Shown here piece by piece: positions 1 to 14,675 of a stretch of 64,000 nucleotides of DNA. The notes beneath the pieces are model-generated. The model was not told the origin of the DNA. It saw only the letters and a program-made list of their open reading frames with translations, and made no database searches. Source of the stretch: Rachycentron canadum (taxonomy: Eukaryota > Chordata > Actinopteri > Carangiformes > Rachycentridae); the NCBI GenBank assembly GCA_038496675.1, contig CM076671.1, positions 9,660,660 through 9,724,659 of the forward strand. Reading direction: 5' to 3'. The position numbers and the translations under genes were made by a program. Numbering within the stretch: the first letter of the stretch is position 1; each line of letters begins with the position of its first letter.

Positions 1-1390
1 ATTTTACAGAAAGTCACTTACACATATTTATTCTTGGTTACTTTTGTATAATTTAATCATCTCACAGTTGAAATTAGTGAAATCCACAGCTTGGGAATCC
101 CAGTATAATATATCATCTATTTTACATGATGACCTTTCATTGATGTTTGAACTGAATTACTTTATGAAAATAATTAATGCAATGCTTTCAGCCAAGCACT
201 AAGTGTCTGTGCACTGTGCATGTGTATGCTACATTATAAATAAAGCTTTCTGGCAGAGTGCATTGAAAAGATATTATATTGGGCGCTTTAGCTGTGACTG
301 GGGGGGGGTGTATAGATAGAGCTACAGGTAAAAGGATTATTCCCCCTGATTTGTTTTGTTATAACACCTCATTCTCACTGACTTTTCACTGAAGCCTCCC
401 CGCCCTCCCCCCCCTCGCTCTCCTTCCCCACCTCTTCGCCCCTGTCTAAGAGAAGCAGAGACAAGCCTTGATGAGTGCCCCTTTGATCTCTCGAAGGCGC
501 CTCTGCTCCTCCTCTTTTCTTCCTCCCATCATGCCTCTCTGCTGGGGAGCTGTCAGAGTTCTGAAGGCTCAGCCTGTCCACTCCACTCCTCATCCTCTCC
601 TCGGCCCCTCACGCCCCAACGCCTCAGTGCAGCCGTGAGTGGGCACCGGGGCCTCAGTCCTAATTGTTTCAGTCACTCCACAGTGGCGGCGCAGAGCGCG
701 AGTGCCACGAACAATAAGCCGCCACGCTTGATCCTGCAGCATTGATCAGGTTCTCGCATTAAATGTGCATAACAAATGGCTTCGTGCATCATTTCTCTCC
801 TTTTCTGTTTATTTATTAAACTGACTGCTGAAATGGCCAATCAATCAAGCCCGTAGGGAGGCGTTTCAATCACAATTCACCCTTTGATTTAATCTTGTTA
901 TTTACGCTGTGTACCCTGAGCTGCTTGTTTATCATCACTCCACAGATCTCCAAGCAATATTTCACTTTAAAAGAAAAGTTGGATTTGGAGCTCCTGCTAT
1001 GGGATTTGCACGTCATCTCTGCAGCCCGGCGTTTGTTATCTCCCCGAGAAGAGATCCAGCGGCTGGTCCATGCTTCAACAATGCAATGAGCCGAGCCCCA
1101 CTTCACTCCCTTGTGCTATTACATATTCAATTAAATCCGTAGTCTCCTCGCTAGTAATAGTGATGAATATGCAGGGTGTTAATTTCTTTGTGTCACAGTC
1201 TCAGAAGAGGGAGACATTGGAGGGTGACAAAGCGTGCAAAGTGATTGGATCCCTCGCTGCTGCAGGGGCAAACCGGCGAAGGTTAATGTTGCAAGGAAGG
1301 ACGAAATGTTCTGAATGAGACATTTCTGAGCACCAGTGTAACAGAGAGTGTGTGTAGACGCCATTGGTCACTGAGAAATCACATAGACGA
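1..1390. other. Non-coding, no gene seen
   Basis: AT-rich at first, then a C-rich pyrimidine tract at 395-440 and a CpG-containing segment at 684-730. Short open frames on both strands overlap each other and have no family match. Confidence 0.6.
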
Positions 1391-1417
1391 GGAGAGAGAG
1401 AGAGAGAGAGAGAGAGT
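1391..1417 (+). repeat. (GA)n microsatellite
   Basis: About 13 GA units. Confidence 0.95.
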
Positions 1418-2096
1418 GTCTTCCAAGAAAGATGCGGCAGAGAACGGCTGCATCGAGCTGGTAACGTCATTACAATCGGACAATTTCTTGACAAAAGAAA
1501 TACAAAAAACATTGTTTGCAGTTTGCAGATCGATGGCCTTCATGCAACATTTTTCTATTCTTAACTTCACTGCACAACCTTGATGTAAAGTGCTTGGTTC
1601 AACTGGAAAACTGATGCCTGTTCACGGGGTGTGAGTTGGACAGGGTGGGTTATTAGTATAATAAACTTATATGAAAATGGTGTCTGTTCTGCTCTGTATC
1701 ACAAAATAAAAGTCACCCAAGGGCGAAGAGAAGAATTTTTATACCAGTGCGCTTTGAGTCCTGCTGTTTGGGAAAAGAAAGAGACGAGTGCAAACATAAG
1801 AGATGAAGCAGCGTCTCTTGTCTTAGAAATATTACTACACTGTGTTGTCACAGAGCTGAAACCAATCAAATCAGTCCAGCAGCCGGACGATCCATTCACC
1901 ATTGATGAATTGACTGATTATCATGTCTTATGAGTTCACGCACAAGAGGCTGAATCAAAGAAAAACAATCCAGACAGCAAGATAAATCTGACCTATACCG
2001 GGGCAACATATTGGTGTTTCAGTCTACAAGTACCACAAGTGTCATTTTGGCAAAAGATGGAAGGACAACAGCTCAGCTTTCCCTTCTGCATTCTCT

Positions 2097-2500
2097 CTAA
2101 TGACCATCAGGGGGCGACTCCACTGGTTGTTAAAGAAGTCAGATTGTATTGAAGTCTATGGGAAAATGTCCCTACTTCTCCTTGATTTATTAGCTCAGTA
2201 AATTTTTTCCTAATGAGTTTATGGTCTCAGTCTCTAGTTTCAAGTCTTCAATACAACATGATGTTCATTTTTTAAATGAAGGTCCATTTAGAGGAAAATA
2301 GACCAGAAAGCAGGGGATGGATTGGGGGCGTGGCTACAGTGTGATTGACAGACTGTACCACCCAATCAGGATAGAGGACAGAGCAGGTCAGCTCCACCCC
2401 TCACTCCTCCTCAGCTCCACCTTCTCCTCCAAAGATGGTTTCTACTAGTTTAAAAAAAAAAACGAGATGGCTGCTCACAAACCAATAGGTGGCATTAAAG
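2097..2500 (+). repeat. Dispersed perciform repeat beginning CAGGGGGCGACTCC
   Basis: The order CAGGGGGCGACTCCACTGGT, GAAGTCTATGGGAAAATG, GTTTATGGTCTCAGTCTCTA, GTGTGATTGACAG and AGATGGCTGC matches a repeat I know from many spiny-rayed fish genomes. Non-coding. Confidence 0.65.
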
Positions 2501-2550
2501 TGGTTTGACACTTATAGTTAAAAGTCCAACAACTGTCACAAAAGGGGCAG

Positions 2551-2585
2551 ATCATCCTCATCATCATCATCATCCTCATCATCAA
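2551..2585 (+). repeat. (ATC)n microsatellite
   Basis: Interrupted CAT/ATC triplets with two CTC variants. Confidence 0.9.
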
Positions 2586-4003
2586 ATCGCATGTAAAGCA
2601 AAACTAGAAAAATAAAGGCCCTTACTGATTAACTTACTGCAAACTGAATAATTGAAGGTTTGAGAGACTCACAGTCACTTTGGGCATTTTGGAGTCTTTA
2701 AAAATTGTGATTAATTGATTTAAATTCAGATTAAGATTCATTTGACCACTTAGAGGCTGCAATGAGAGAATTTCTACAGTAACTGCACAGATGTTTCATT
2801 TGTTCAATGTGCAAAAAGAACATCTCCATTAATCATCAGTTTCCCATCGATATTTATTCCTAAATGCTTCTTCTGAACAATGTGGAAATAGCTGGCTGAC
2901 CGTGACTCACCCCTTGCCAAACAATGGTTGCCTTAGGAAACCTTGGAGCGGCTTGCACTCCACATACAAGGGACTTGTTCGCTCCTATTCCACAGTTATC
3001 GCTTCTCCTCCAGCAAAGTCATTACCAGCTTCAAACGTGTGTAAAAACTAAGTTGTAAGCGTCGAACAAACTTCGGCCTAAATTGCTTTTCCCTCCAGTC
3101 CGGCCATAGATCAAGCTCTGACCTGATAATAAATGAGCCAGCGTTAAAAGTAGCATTAGCAGGCTTGTGCTACGCTGAGGACAAGTTGATGTATTCACTC
3201 GATTTGAATGGATAATTCAGTTCACATGATGCTGAATTAACACTTGCTGGGACTATTTGTGCAGAGCAGCAGAGCCCTGACATCTTGAAAAGACGGCCTG
3301 ACAAACACTCGGGTGATAATGAAAGAAGCAGGCTGAATGTGAGTGGGACACATTGATTCTGAATGCGACTCCAGGTATAGTAAAGTGCAGCTGAGGTCAG
3401 GCTTCATTACTATGGCCATTTCACTGATAAAAGCTCCAGTTAAAGCAGCATGGTTGTACTTGACAATTATTCTTTTAGCCTTGAAAGTCTCACGTCGAGG
3501 CCTGAGTAAATCACTGTCAGGGTTTAAAAGGTCTTTTGTGTAAACAAATTGAACGTTGGGGTGACAACTGAAACAGCAGGAAACACGCTCCTCTTCTGAA
3601 TTGACACTTCAAGACAGAACTTCTTTTCTCATCCATTTTTTTTCCCCTTCATTTTACTACACTGCAAGTACAACCCGTTTATCTCACGAATTTCCTACTC
3701 CTCCACCTCGCCACCTCTCTCTCTCTCTCACAACACTGTGAAAATCAATGATGGTGACAGAGCGTGGGAGGCACAGACTGCCAGAACAGTGTCATTCGGA
3801 GTCGCTGATGTCACCTCCACTCCTGCACCAGGAGCGCTGCCAAAGTGCGACTTTTTCCTGCTGATTCAGCCGGTAATGTGCATCGTGGGATGCCTCTTAG
3901 TGTCATTAACTGGCATGGATGAGTGCTGGTCGTGGCAGGGCAGTGTCACATGCTTTTTGCTGTCGTGCACACACCCATAACCCGGCCTGGGTCTCAAGGG
4001 AGC

Positions 4004-4025
4004 AGGAAGGAAGGAAGGAAGGAAA
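4004..4025 (+). repeat. (GGAA)n microsatellite
   Basis: About five GGAA/AAGG units. Confidence 0.9.
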
Positions 4026-4794
4026 GACAAAGTTGGCAACAGAGGAGAGGACAAAGATTTCGGTAGGCAGGCGCAAGTGTGAGGGCATATCAGGAGCAAA
4101 GCTCCAGAGAGGCAGCGTAAGAGCCCACAACACAAGGTGAGAAAGTGTGGGAAGCAGAAAGAAAGGCAAGCGAGTGAAGTCAGGCCGACTGTTTCCCCGA
4201 GGCTCATCTGAAAATGCTCTTTCGTCTCTGTTCCCTGTCTGAGTCCACAACAACAGCCCGTTAGAAGAAGGAGAAACAAATAATAGATTCATAGAGAACG
4301 GAAAGCTTTTAGTTGAGGTACAATCCTGGACGCAGCTCTGAGATGAACACTGGCGGCGGGGCTCACGGCTGCTGGCTGAGATCTTTTAAAGCTGCTGCTA
4401 CCGGCTCCATTGTGCCGCACAGCTACATCACAATGCCCAACTTTCATGTTACAGGATTAGGAAGGATCGCTTTTCTAGATCAATAGGATTATAGCTGTCG
4501 TTAACCCCTCTGAGATGAAAGCATCACAACCTACAGATAATAAGGGGATGTACAAATAAGAAAGCGTTGCAGGGTGGAAGGAGGACAGTTTTGCCAGTAC
4601 TTTGCGTACCAAAACTAACAAGTTATTCCAAAGCGGGAATAATCTGTACTTGGAAGCAGACAAAAACCAAACTGCCCACGGCACCGAATTAAGAAAAACA
4701 CGCTGGAGAAGAAAAGAAAGCTCTTATTCTTGGAAGAGCCCAAATAGAAAACTCACTCTCTGTAATTGGTCTGCCTTTCTTCTCTTTCAACCAC

Positions 4795-4823
4795 TAGAGA
4801 GAGAGAGAGAGAGAGAAAGAGAA
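4795..4823 (+). repeat. (GA)n microsatellite
   Basis: About 14 GA units with one AA interruption. Confidence 0.95.
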
Positions 4824-7800
4824 ACATTCTTGAATATGTGCACAGCGAGCCACGTCTTCTGGACCTGCACAATAATTGGCTGCTTTTCAGGGCACATACA
4901 CCTACCATCAAATCCACTTTCAGCTGCTTTCAAGCCATTATGTCCACTGAGGGGGAGGCCATTTATGCAGATGAATTAAAGAGACGTACACGGCACAGCA
5001 ATCCTTTACTTCTGGGGTCAGCCAGTAAGTTTGGCCTTTTTTTTTTTTTTTTTAAACAAATCCATTAGATGGTGAGCCAGAAGACAATCTAAGACTAATT
5101 TCAGAAATTGATTGATGAAAAACAAATGTGGGGCTTTATTATGTGACATGTGGAGACATGAAATGGGACAGAGAGCAGGAAGGGGGGAACAGAATCTTCT
5201 CAATTTCCTGTAAAAACTTTTCAAACTACCTTGAAATAAAACATTGTTACTTTTATTTTGTTGGCAAAATTGCTTCAGAGGAAGTGACGCTGTGGGTAAT
5301 TGCTGTTTTACTGCCTAAAATGCAGAATCTGGTATCTGCAAGTACAAGACTGGACGATCCAATACCATATAAAATAAAAAAGGATGACATTAATGCTGAT
5401 GTTACACTATTTACCTGAAATCAATTCTTCTCTGCTGCTTTAAAAACAACCAAAGCCTGCACAGGAAGCTGTGCAGCCACCAGCAACAATTATTGCAGAG
5501 CAGTGGAATAAAATTTTCTAGGAAATAGCAATTAGCATTAGCAATTTGGCAAGACCAGCAAAAAGGCAAGAATATGCAAGGCTGTAATTTCAAGGGAAGT
5601 ATTACCAGCAAATGTGTCACACGGAAGAGCCGGATGAGTTCACCAAAGATGAGAGGAGGAAACGGGACGAACTGTGCTGCGACGCCATTTTCAAACAACA
5701 GGATAAATTACAGCAGTTAATTATAGGTATCGTATCATATCATACACCAGTTAAGGTATTGGAATTGGTACCAGGAAGGAAAACATGACATTGGAGCTTC
5801 TGGAGGACAAATGCTTCCTGCTTGTTGGTTTTACCAGTGGAGCAGAGGTTTGGCTCTTATTGTGCTGGAGTAAATGTGTAAATGTATCCACGTGCACACT
5901 GTGCATAAGCCTTCAGAGCACAAACAGAGGACTGTTGGTACCCAGGTGTATTTGCAAGCATTTGATTTGTGTGTGTGTGTGCATCTGACTGGCTGCTCCC
6001 ATCAGCCCCTCATTCTCAGCAGCACCAGATGGATCCACAGGAAATAGCCTGGGATAAAATTAAGAACAACAGCTGTCAAATCACTGAGCAAAGTGAGCAA
6101 GAGAAAAAATAGAAGAAGAACAGGAAGAAGAAGAGGAAAGGAAGAGGGAGGGGGCATCCCAGTGAATTCATACAGCTGCACTCCGCCAAGGTAGAGGCGG
6201 ATTGACATTCAAGCGAAGGGCTCATTAGGAAATTTCACGGGAGTCATGAAGTGATTATCCTGAACCTGTCGGCAGCAAACAGCACGTCAAAGCGCCACCC
6301 GGGCGTTTCCCCCACCAGGTGGTTGATGCGTTGCTGCAACGAAAACTGAACATGTGTTCACGGGACTGATGGCTGATGAGGAAAGCATCAGAAATCTTTT
6401 TTTTTTTTGCTTTTGCGCAACAGAGCGCTTGAGTGTGAATGATTCTCGTCTTTGTCCTCCTTCTCTCCTTGCCTGTCTGTGTCTGTAAACTGATTTGATG
6501 CACACAAAGCAGCTAATAAGGGGTGTGAATGAATCAAAGTGTGTCATCCCGTCTCCTCCTCCCCCCGATACACTGTCACTCTGAGCCGTTTAATCATCAC
6601 AAATCATCCAAAATGTATTTTAATGTAGATTCACGAGGGAAAGGGAAGGCAGGTTTGTCTGTGACTCAAAGTGCTTTACATAAGGCGTGTCGCCAAGTGG
6701 CACCGCCACCTCGTGGTCAATTGTCAGGGACGGTGGGTGTGATCTAAAATGAGCAGACACCAGAGAGAAACTGAGAAAGAGCAACACAAGCTGTAAACTT
6801 AGCGTAGTGTGGATAGAGCTCTGTTAAGAGCGTGAAGGATAATCAATGGAAACCTTCACCCCTCTGTTCCCGCCACCCAGTCGAGTGACTGGCCTTCAAA
6901 TAAAACCCATATCCTTTGTTGGGTGCTGGCAGCCAATGGCACTAAGTATATGTTGGGACCTGTAAGCAGCTGCATTCAGCTGTCAGAGATGAGTGTGTTT
7001 CCTCAGAGGCAAAGTAACAGCTCAACACAGATTTTGGCTTCACAAAGTCCTTTTTGTCCACAAACATCAAATTAGTCAATCTTTATTTATTTAAGTCAAA
7101 ATAGCAAGCTTCACAGCTTCCTCTATCCTCAGATGCTCAATTCAAACAAGGAGGAATTCACTGAAAAAACTTTTAACAAGGGAAAATATGATGGAAACCT
7201 CGACAGGAGCAGCAGAAGAGGATCCATCAGGGGCTGGGTAACGTCTAAAATGTAACATCCCCATTTGGTCCAGCCCAAATATCCCAACATACAATTTTTT
7301 CGAATATCAGCCCCAGTCCGGATCCCTCATCGCCAGAGGCAACAGAGGGAAACCGGGCCACAAACACGGACCAGTGACGTACAGGATATTAATACCACAG
7401 CTGAAAATATAGCATACACCTATTATCACCTGATCAGGCACCGTTCAATGAAGCACACTGCTGTTTGAGTGCATGTCAGAAAACCAGGAATTAGACCCCT
7501 CCCTCGTAACAGACAGCAAGGCTCTGAGAATAGACAGAGCTACAACTGATGGTTGTTTTCATTGTCGACTGCAGTGACTTTTTTAGTTTAAGTGATGGTG
7601 AAAGACGGCCGTTGAAATTTCTAACAGCTCAAGGTGACATCTTGTTTGGTCCAACGAACAAATCTCAAATTATTCCAGCAAAGGATAAAGAAAAGATGAC
7701 GAATCTGAAACCAATGGACATTTGAATTTCCATAAAGGGAAATATGAAACCCCAAGGAGTTTGTCATTTAAGATTTAAAATCACTGACTGTCTCTTGACA

Positions 7801-10685
7801 GGAAAGACAATGAGCTTCTTGTTTCCTCGAAGTCATTTCTCTGGTTCTAGATGTACATTGGTGAGATGACAGTGGCAGATTTAAGACCTAATCTGGATTA
7901 TATGGACAAACTCCACACGCTTTTGTTTAGTTTCGCTTTTCATGGTTTCATCTGAGTACGGTTTAATGATAATCTTGTCGCTGGAGTAATTTAGTCTTGA
8001 CTTGATTTGGTCGGGACTGAACTCCGACCCTCAGCTCCATCAAACAACTGGGATAAAGTGAAACGTCGACTGTGAGCCGGACCCTGGCTGTGGTTGACCC
8101 CCACTAATGCTCTTGTGTCTGAATGTGCTGAATCACTGCTGGGAAACCTGGAGGCAGCACATTAATGACAATGTTCACGTGTCCACATAGTTTTGGTCGT
8201 GAACTAATCCAACATGGCTCCATGTTGGGACAAAGCTTACGAGTCATGGGTGGTGACTGTTTTATCAACATCCTGACTCACTGACAGAATCTCATCACAA
8301 ACAATTTAGAGATAATCAAAAACTGGGCAAACATTTGTTGTGGTTGACATATTCATCCCCGCATTGCACATCAGCAAAAAAAAAAAAAAAAAAGTTGTGC
8401 AACAGAACGAGACAGATTGAAATATAGTTTCTTCAGAAAGATACACAACTGTTATCTTTGAAGATATTGTTCCATATTCATCAGACTGTATTTCTGAAGA
8501 ATAGCCTTCACAGCCTTTCTAGTCTGGAGCAAAACACTGTGTGAGAAGCATAATTCACTATCGTTTTGATCCACGACCATTTGAAGACGTCATGCAGTAA
8601 AAAACATTCAAAAAAAAAAAGAAAGAAAGGAAAAAGTCACCGTACAGCGGACACACAGGCAGGACGTGTGGACGTTTGTGCTTTGATCGAACAGTCAAGA
8701 ATCTTATTTATTCAAGACTAAACTTTCTAAACTCACATAATCCCACATAGCTCTGATCATATGTGCCACCGGGCTCCAAACTGAATGAAGTATTCTGTCA
8801 GACTGCTGTTTATTTCTCTAAACTTTCCTCCTTCCTAAACTCAGTTACCACTGGGATAATCCTGACTGCAACCTTTTCATTTACTCAGTTAAAGCAGTAG
8901 GATGTTGAATACACCTCAGAAATCATCATCTATCATCAGATAGGTCAGTCAGATCTCACACCCTGGGGAAATTTTTTTTTTTTCCATTGTGCATCATCTC
9001 ACAAGTTTAGTTAAGGCACCATTAATCCAAATGCTGAATATTGTGCAGATGTGGAAGAGGCAGATATTAAAAGACCTCAAACCTTGAGGACAGACAAATG
9101 TGAAGCTCATGAAAAAAGCTAAAGGATCACTTCAGAAGTTAGTGAGTTTCATCCTCTGGGGACCATGACTCGCTCTGCAACAAACCGAGGAGACTTCTGG
9201 GAAATAATAGTCTGCAATGGTTGGATCATCTCATGTCATGTGACTTAAATGTGGAAAAAGAGTGAATAACTGAATTTTATTTGGCCCATGACTTGTTTTT
9301 CACTTTGCTATTTCAAGTTGTGCATTAAGTAGATTCATGGAAAACACAGCTTGTGACATCTTGTGGCATTTTCTTCACATTTTAACTTAAAACTCATTGA
9401 ACTGGTTTCAATTTTTCAAAAGTTCAAGGTCACCGTGACCGAGGTTTGGGTTGGTATTTCCAGCCACGTGCAATATTTTTCATGACACGTTTATATTTTT
9501 TCCGACTTCCTCCAGAATCAAACCCTCTTTTCTCTGCTTTGTTTACTTCAGTGGCAACATCTCTTCTACCTGAAGCTTAAAATACAATAAAAGTTGCTGC
9601 AATTCAGCTTCAAAATAACTTTCACCTATTAAGAGGAAAGATGCACTTTAGTTTTCTGCTTTTTTTCTCTCAGGAATGACACAGACGTTATCCAGGCTCC
9701 AGCTGCACTGTACGACTCAGAAATGACACCTGGGAAGTTTTTTTTCTTGGCTATTTCCGTCCGAACAGTCTGTTTTTTTTGTGTGGGTCATCACACTTGA
9801 CGACGCGCCGAGCTCAACTCAGCCACTGACGAGATGAAGCGAGTGACAAGGCGGGTCTTTTTACATGGATCAGACTTCAGGTGTCCTGCATGTCAGTGCT
9901 TTGACTTTCCAATTAAGGACAAAAACAACAACAAGAGAGCTGACGAGACGGAGACAACTTACAAATTGAGTATTGCTGTAGACTTTCAACACCAGCCTGA
10001 ATCTGTTCTCTGAACAGGTGCATGTTGTAATTTGAGCTGCTGTATTTTATTTTGCTTTTTTTTTTTTTTATCATCCAGGCTAATTTCCAGATAAAATGGG
10101 TTTTGTTGTACCAAAACAGACATTAAAACAGACCAGAAAAAAAGTCCATCTATGTTTTATTTCTGCATTTATGATGTTATTTATTTATATAAGCTTTTCT
10201 ATGCACATATACATTCCCAAACCTGCTGCTCTCTGTGGCAGCATTACAATTTATGGACCAGAAAATACACCGTTATCCTCAGAAAATCCCCCTGGGTGCT
10301 CTCCAACGCCTTTATTATCCCTCCTAATGTATTCTCTCAGGAGCCACCACAGATTTTTCATTTTGATGAAATGACAGGTTGAACTCTTTCTTTTTAGTTT
10401 TCACCTTCCTGAAGAGGGTTTATGGTGTGTGGGGGTTCTCGCAGGCTGCAAACCAGACGATAATCTCTGTGGCATTACAGAAATAAGTGCATTAATTCCA
10501 GAAATGTGTGATTTCAGGATGACATATTTAAGTTGTCAATATGCAAAACAACATCCAGTATCTATTCTGTAATAAGCAGCAGAGCACGTATCGCCAGCAG
10601 AATTGTATGGGTGATGAACGGATTGAGAAAAGCAATTGCGAAAGGAAATATCAGCCAAAGTGATTGTTTAGGCGAGACACAGTGA

Positions 10686-10723
10686 TGTGTCTGTGTGTGT
10701 GTGTGTGTGTCTGTGTGTGTGTG
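10686..10723 (+). repeat. (GT)n microsatellite
   Basis: GT run with two CT interruptions. Confidence 0.95.
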
Positions 10724-13379
10724 AGGTGGTTTTTGTATGCAGGGTTGGACGGTGGCTGAGGGGACTGATTAGCAGCAACATCTTTTGCCATGCAACTTCT
10801 TAGCTGTACTGATTTCATACAGCTATCTGTATTCATTTATGCATAGAGCAGCCGTGGAGGATGAGTGGTGTGCAAAACAGAATATTATTCTTCACAGGGT
10901 CTCTGTTTCTCTTTCAGTATTCACCCCTCACTCCCGCTCTCTTTCTCCCGTCTCCTAAGACACTTATTCCCTTTGCTGCTCCAGTTCAATATTGTGAGAA
11001 ATCACATTTCAAGATTCTCATTTTGACATTCTTTTGTGTAGGATTGTGGACTAAATGAGTACAATGTTGTTTTGGATTTTTAAAGGTACTACGCTGTCAC
11101 CCAGCACTCAGGAACAATCTCACTGAGAATAATAACTAAATGACTGAGCGGGAGTGAAAACAAGCTGCTGTGCATTACCCATGATCATCAGGCTTTCAGC
11201 CCCATTCTCTCCCATGATGTGGTTGGTTTGGAGAAGGAGCAAACAAAACACGTCTGAGTCTAAAATTGTTATGGGGACATCAGAGATATTTTGGGATTAA
11301 AGGAAAATAATTCAGTTTTTTCTGACCAATATTGAAATTGTCTATGAATGAAAAACACAGGCCTGTATGTTTTGTTCTACTCAATATGATTCCACCAAGC
11401 ACAATCACAGTTATCTTATTTCTATATGAACAGAGGCAATATAACAATATAACAGTCGCTTGTTGTTTGAATTGTTCAAGGGCTCAGTCCTATCTATTTT
11501 ATTTCCATTTCTTTTTTCTATATCATTTAGTTTCCATAATTTCATTCAGCCCATTTATTAGATTATATCAATGAAGGCTGGCTATTTAACAAACACCTCA
11601 AAAGGGATCAGCATCACCATAAGCTGAACCCTCTGAAAGGACCCATCAGCATCTCTCTGTAAAACAGCCTCAGCTCTAACTGAACATCGTAGCCTCAGAT
11701 GTTTTTTTTCCTTCCTGATAATGAGTATGATCTGATATCACTATGCATTTAAAAAAAAGAAAAGAAAAAAAGATAGTAGCAGCTGTAGGAGCTGTTTTCC
11801 TGGGAAACTTTTGGTTTATTCAAGTTTTAATAAATGATGTGGCATTGGATATTGGATCGGTGCATAGACTTGCAAAGTTACCATATTACCATATATTAAG
11901 TAGCATCAGAGGCATTTCCAACACCAATATCAGCGTCAGACTAACTGTAATGATAAAAACAGGACTGTTGCTTTAATGTACCTAGTAAACTGTATAATAT
12001 TATCAAAAACCTGATCAGAAAGCTACAAATAAAAAAAACAGAAACACTCTCAGGTCTCAGTTCAGCTTTTCATGATGATTATGATGCGGTTATGAGTTTG
12101 TATATACTCTGAACAACTAACAGGCTAGCTCCTAGCTCCTAGCTTCAAAATTGGCAGGAGATTTTTTCTGTATTATAAAAGACTAGTCATTTAGTTGGTC
12201 TTCGTGGACAGGAAAGACGACCTAAGTCTCTATTTTTCATGATTTAACCTTATGTGGAGATGTGACAGTTTCATGAGTCATGTTTTTGGCTTTTCTACAC
12301 AGCTACAATCACAGATGACTGGGCTGAGCAGGGCCACTGACTTCTGTGGGCTCACACAGTCCGCAAATGGAAAACCCATGAAGTCAATCAAGTGGACCTG
12401 CTCTACACCGAGCTGATTGCTGTAGAGCTGAAGTGCTGCCGCCCATATATCCTGCACTAACACAGTAATGATGGCCCTGGCACAAGCCCTCGTGCTTGCT
12501 CGCTGCCCCATTTTTTTAACATGGAAACATTAGCAGCTGTATCCGTCACTCAATATGCATTTAAAAAATTCATACATAAGGCCATGCAAACTCAGCATGG
12601 AACTGCAGCAGCTATAAGCACAGTGGTAACACCTTGGTGACTTCATCAAACTACCCACAGGCAAATGAAACGCTGCTCTTGAGCAGCATTTACACAATCA
12701 ATATTCATCACATTGCAGGCGGTGGTTATCTGGTACTGCTATTGCCAAGTGATCCTCATAATGTGGGCCAAAGCAACACATAACCTACATCCAAACAGTC
12801 GCTGCTAACGCTGCTGTAGTTAATTCACTCGCCTTCCTCAGTCAAGCTGCAGCTTAGAAAAATGTGTCTAGTTCAGAGAGGGAAGCCAAGTCTCCCATTG
12901 ATGTCATTAGCTAATGTAAAGATGATGGCGGCAGTGACAGTATGGGTAAAACTGAGACAGATAAGAGGAAACAGCTGATTAAATGAGCGGCGGTGCTTCC
13001 ACACAGGAAATGGCGTTGGCCCCGTCCCTCCTCGAGGAGCACTGAAGCTGCTCTGCTCCTGCAACAACCTGGTGCTAACTTTCTACTCATTTGTTCCATG
13101 TCACAGTGACACATGATCCCATTTCAAGTACAGCTGGAAAACCAGAAACGCTGATTGATGGTTGTCATATAATTTTATATGTCATATATTTTTATGTGGC
13201 TCCTCTTCAGCTCTGTTTCATGATTACTGCTCATACAGTTTGCATCTCTCTGCCAGAAATACCTTACATGGGCCCGTATTTTAACTTCTCCTGCATTTTA
13301 TTTGAAGTGTTAATATTCATAAGAAGATATATTTGTGGCTCTATCCTCTCTTTTGATTGGCTGACAATTTTCTAATTGA

Positions 13380-13660
13380 TTGAATAAAAATATAGCAGGT
13401 AAACCAAATCCCACAATGCTGGATGATGGTTTGAGGTGGGCTGGGCTTGGGGGGCGTGGCTGAGGGCGGTGACCTCTTTGTGACATCACAGAGTTACCGA
13501 AATCCTGACGAGTCATTTTAAGACTTTGTGAATACAGGCTGTGTGCGTTTCCCTGTGGACTGAGATACTTTCCCAGCATTAATATAGAATCTCAACCTGC
13601 TTTATCATGAAAAAAGACATGGGGATATCACTTTATATAATATGGGACCTTTGAATTTGG
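13380..13660 (+). repeat. Probable dispersed repeat (GGGCGTGGC / TGACATCACAGAGTTAC)
   Basis: GGGGGCGTGGCTGAG, TTTGTGACATCACAGAGTTA, GGCTGTGTGCGTTTCCCTGT and AATATGGGACCTTTGAA resemble a dispersed fish repeat. The match is from memory and weaker than for the others. Confidence 0.4.
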
Positions 13661-14465
13661 CAGGACAGCTTTAAGACAGCCTGTGAGGCAGCTGGCCCAG
13701 ATAATTAGATTCATCGACACGCTAATTCTTCTTCTTCTGGGAATGGAGCATCATATCCACTATCATGTCTGTTTAACTGTGGAGATGTTTGTTCTTTAAA
13801 ACAACTCGATAACAGTTTATCATTGTGCTTTGCATTTTATTAGAGGAGATAAATACAGTACTCGTCATTGTCTAGGAAATGAAAAAGAAGGTTGGTCATC
13901 ACCAGCAGTAAAAAACTGCACTCTGTTAGTTTTATTTATAATGGTCTCCTGCATCCTTTCTCTTTTTAAGTTTTAAAACCACTCAGCAGACCAGATCTGA
14001 AGACAGTTTAACTCCAGTTACCCCTCAGGTAACTACTGAATTTGGAGAATGACTTTGCACCTTATAAATGGAATCTATTAGAGAGGATTTTAAAACTCCA
14101 CTGGGCAATTTTAAACTTCTAACTTTCATAATGTCTGCGATTGTTTCTGATGCTGCACAAGCGTCTGTTATGTCTGAGTGTGTTGCTGTTCTTTGTAGCT
14201 GCTGTATTCAGGCCCCAGGTCTTGTACCTGATTAAACAAAGGCTACACAGCAAATGAAATAACTCCACTGATCTATTAGTCAATTGTCAATGTAAATTTC
14301 ACATGTCAATGATAATTCGATTGACTTTGAGGTAACTTTCTTTCTTTTCTCTGTTCTGTATAATTACATGTCAAGGTTTTGGTTGGACAAAGAAGCCATG
14401 TAAACCATTCATTGACCAAACAATGTAGGAGTTATTTTCATTATCAGTTATTCTACTGTTTTTCA

Positions 14466-14675
14466 TTGTCCCCATAGATTCCCATGTTAAAATGTCAACC
14501 TTAGAGCAGAAATAAACATGTTTACAGCCTGGTACAAAAACAGGTTTAGTCTCCATAGCTAATTTCCTCCTTCATGACATCTGTACTGAAGGAGAATTAT
14601 TATTTAAGTTACTCCTACGCCTCAACCTGTGGGTGAGGTCACAGACGCTACGTCCATCTTTATTTACAGTCTATG
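14466..14675 (-). repeat. Dispersed perciform repeat ending CTTTATTTACAGTCTATG
   Basis: On the minus strand it starts CATAGACTGTAAATAAAGAT and later reads CTAAACCTGTTTTTGTACCA and CATGGGAATCTATGGGGACA, the layout of an abundant fish repeat. Non-coding. Confidence 0.65.

Larger units (their letters stand above)
2501..10685. other. Non-coding, no gene seen
   Basis: Apart from the listed microsatellites and homopolymer runs (T at 5039-5053, A at 8375-8392), I see no exon, RNA gene or recognisable repeat. Open frames are short and compositionally random. Confidence 0.55.
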
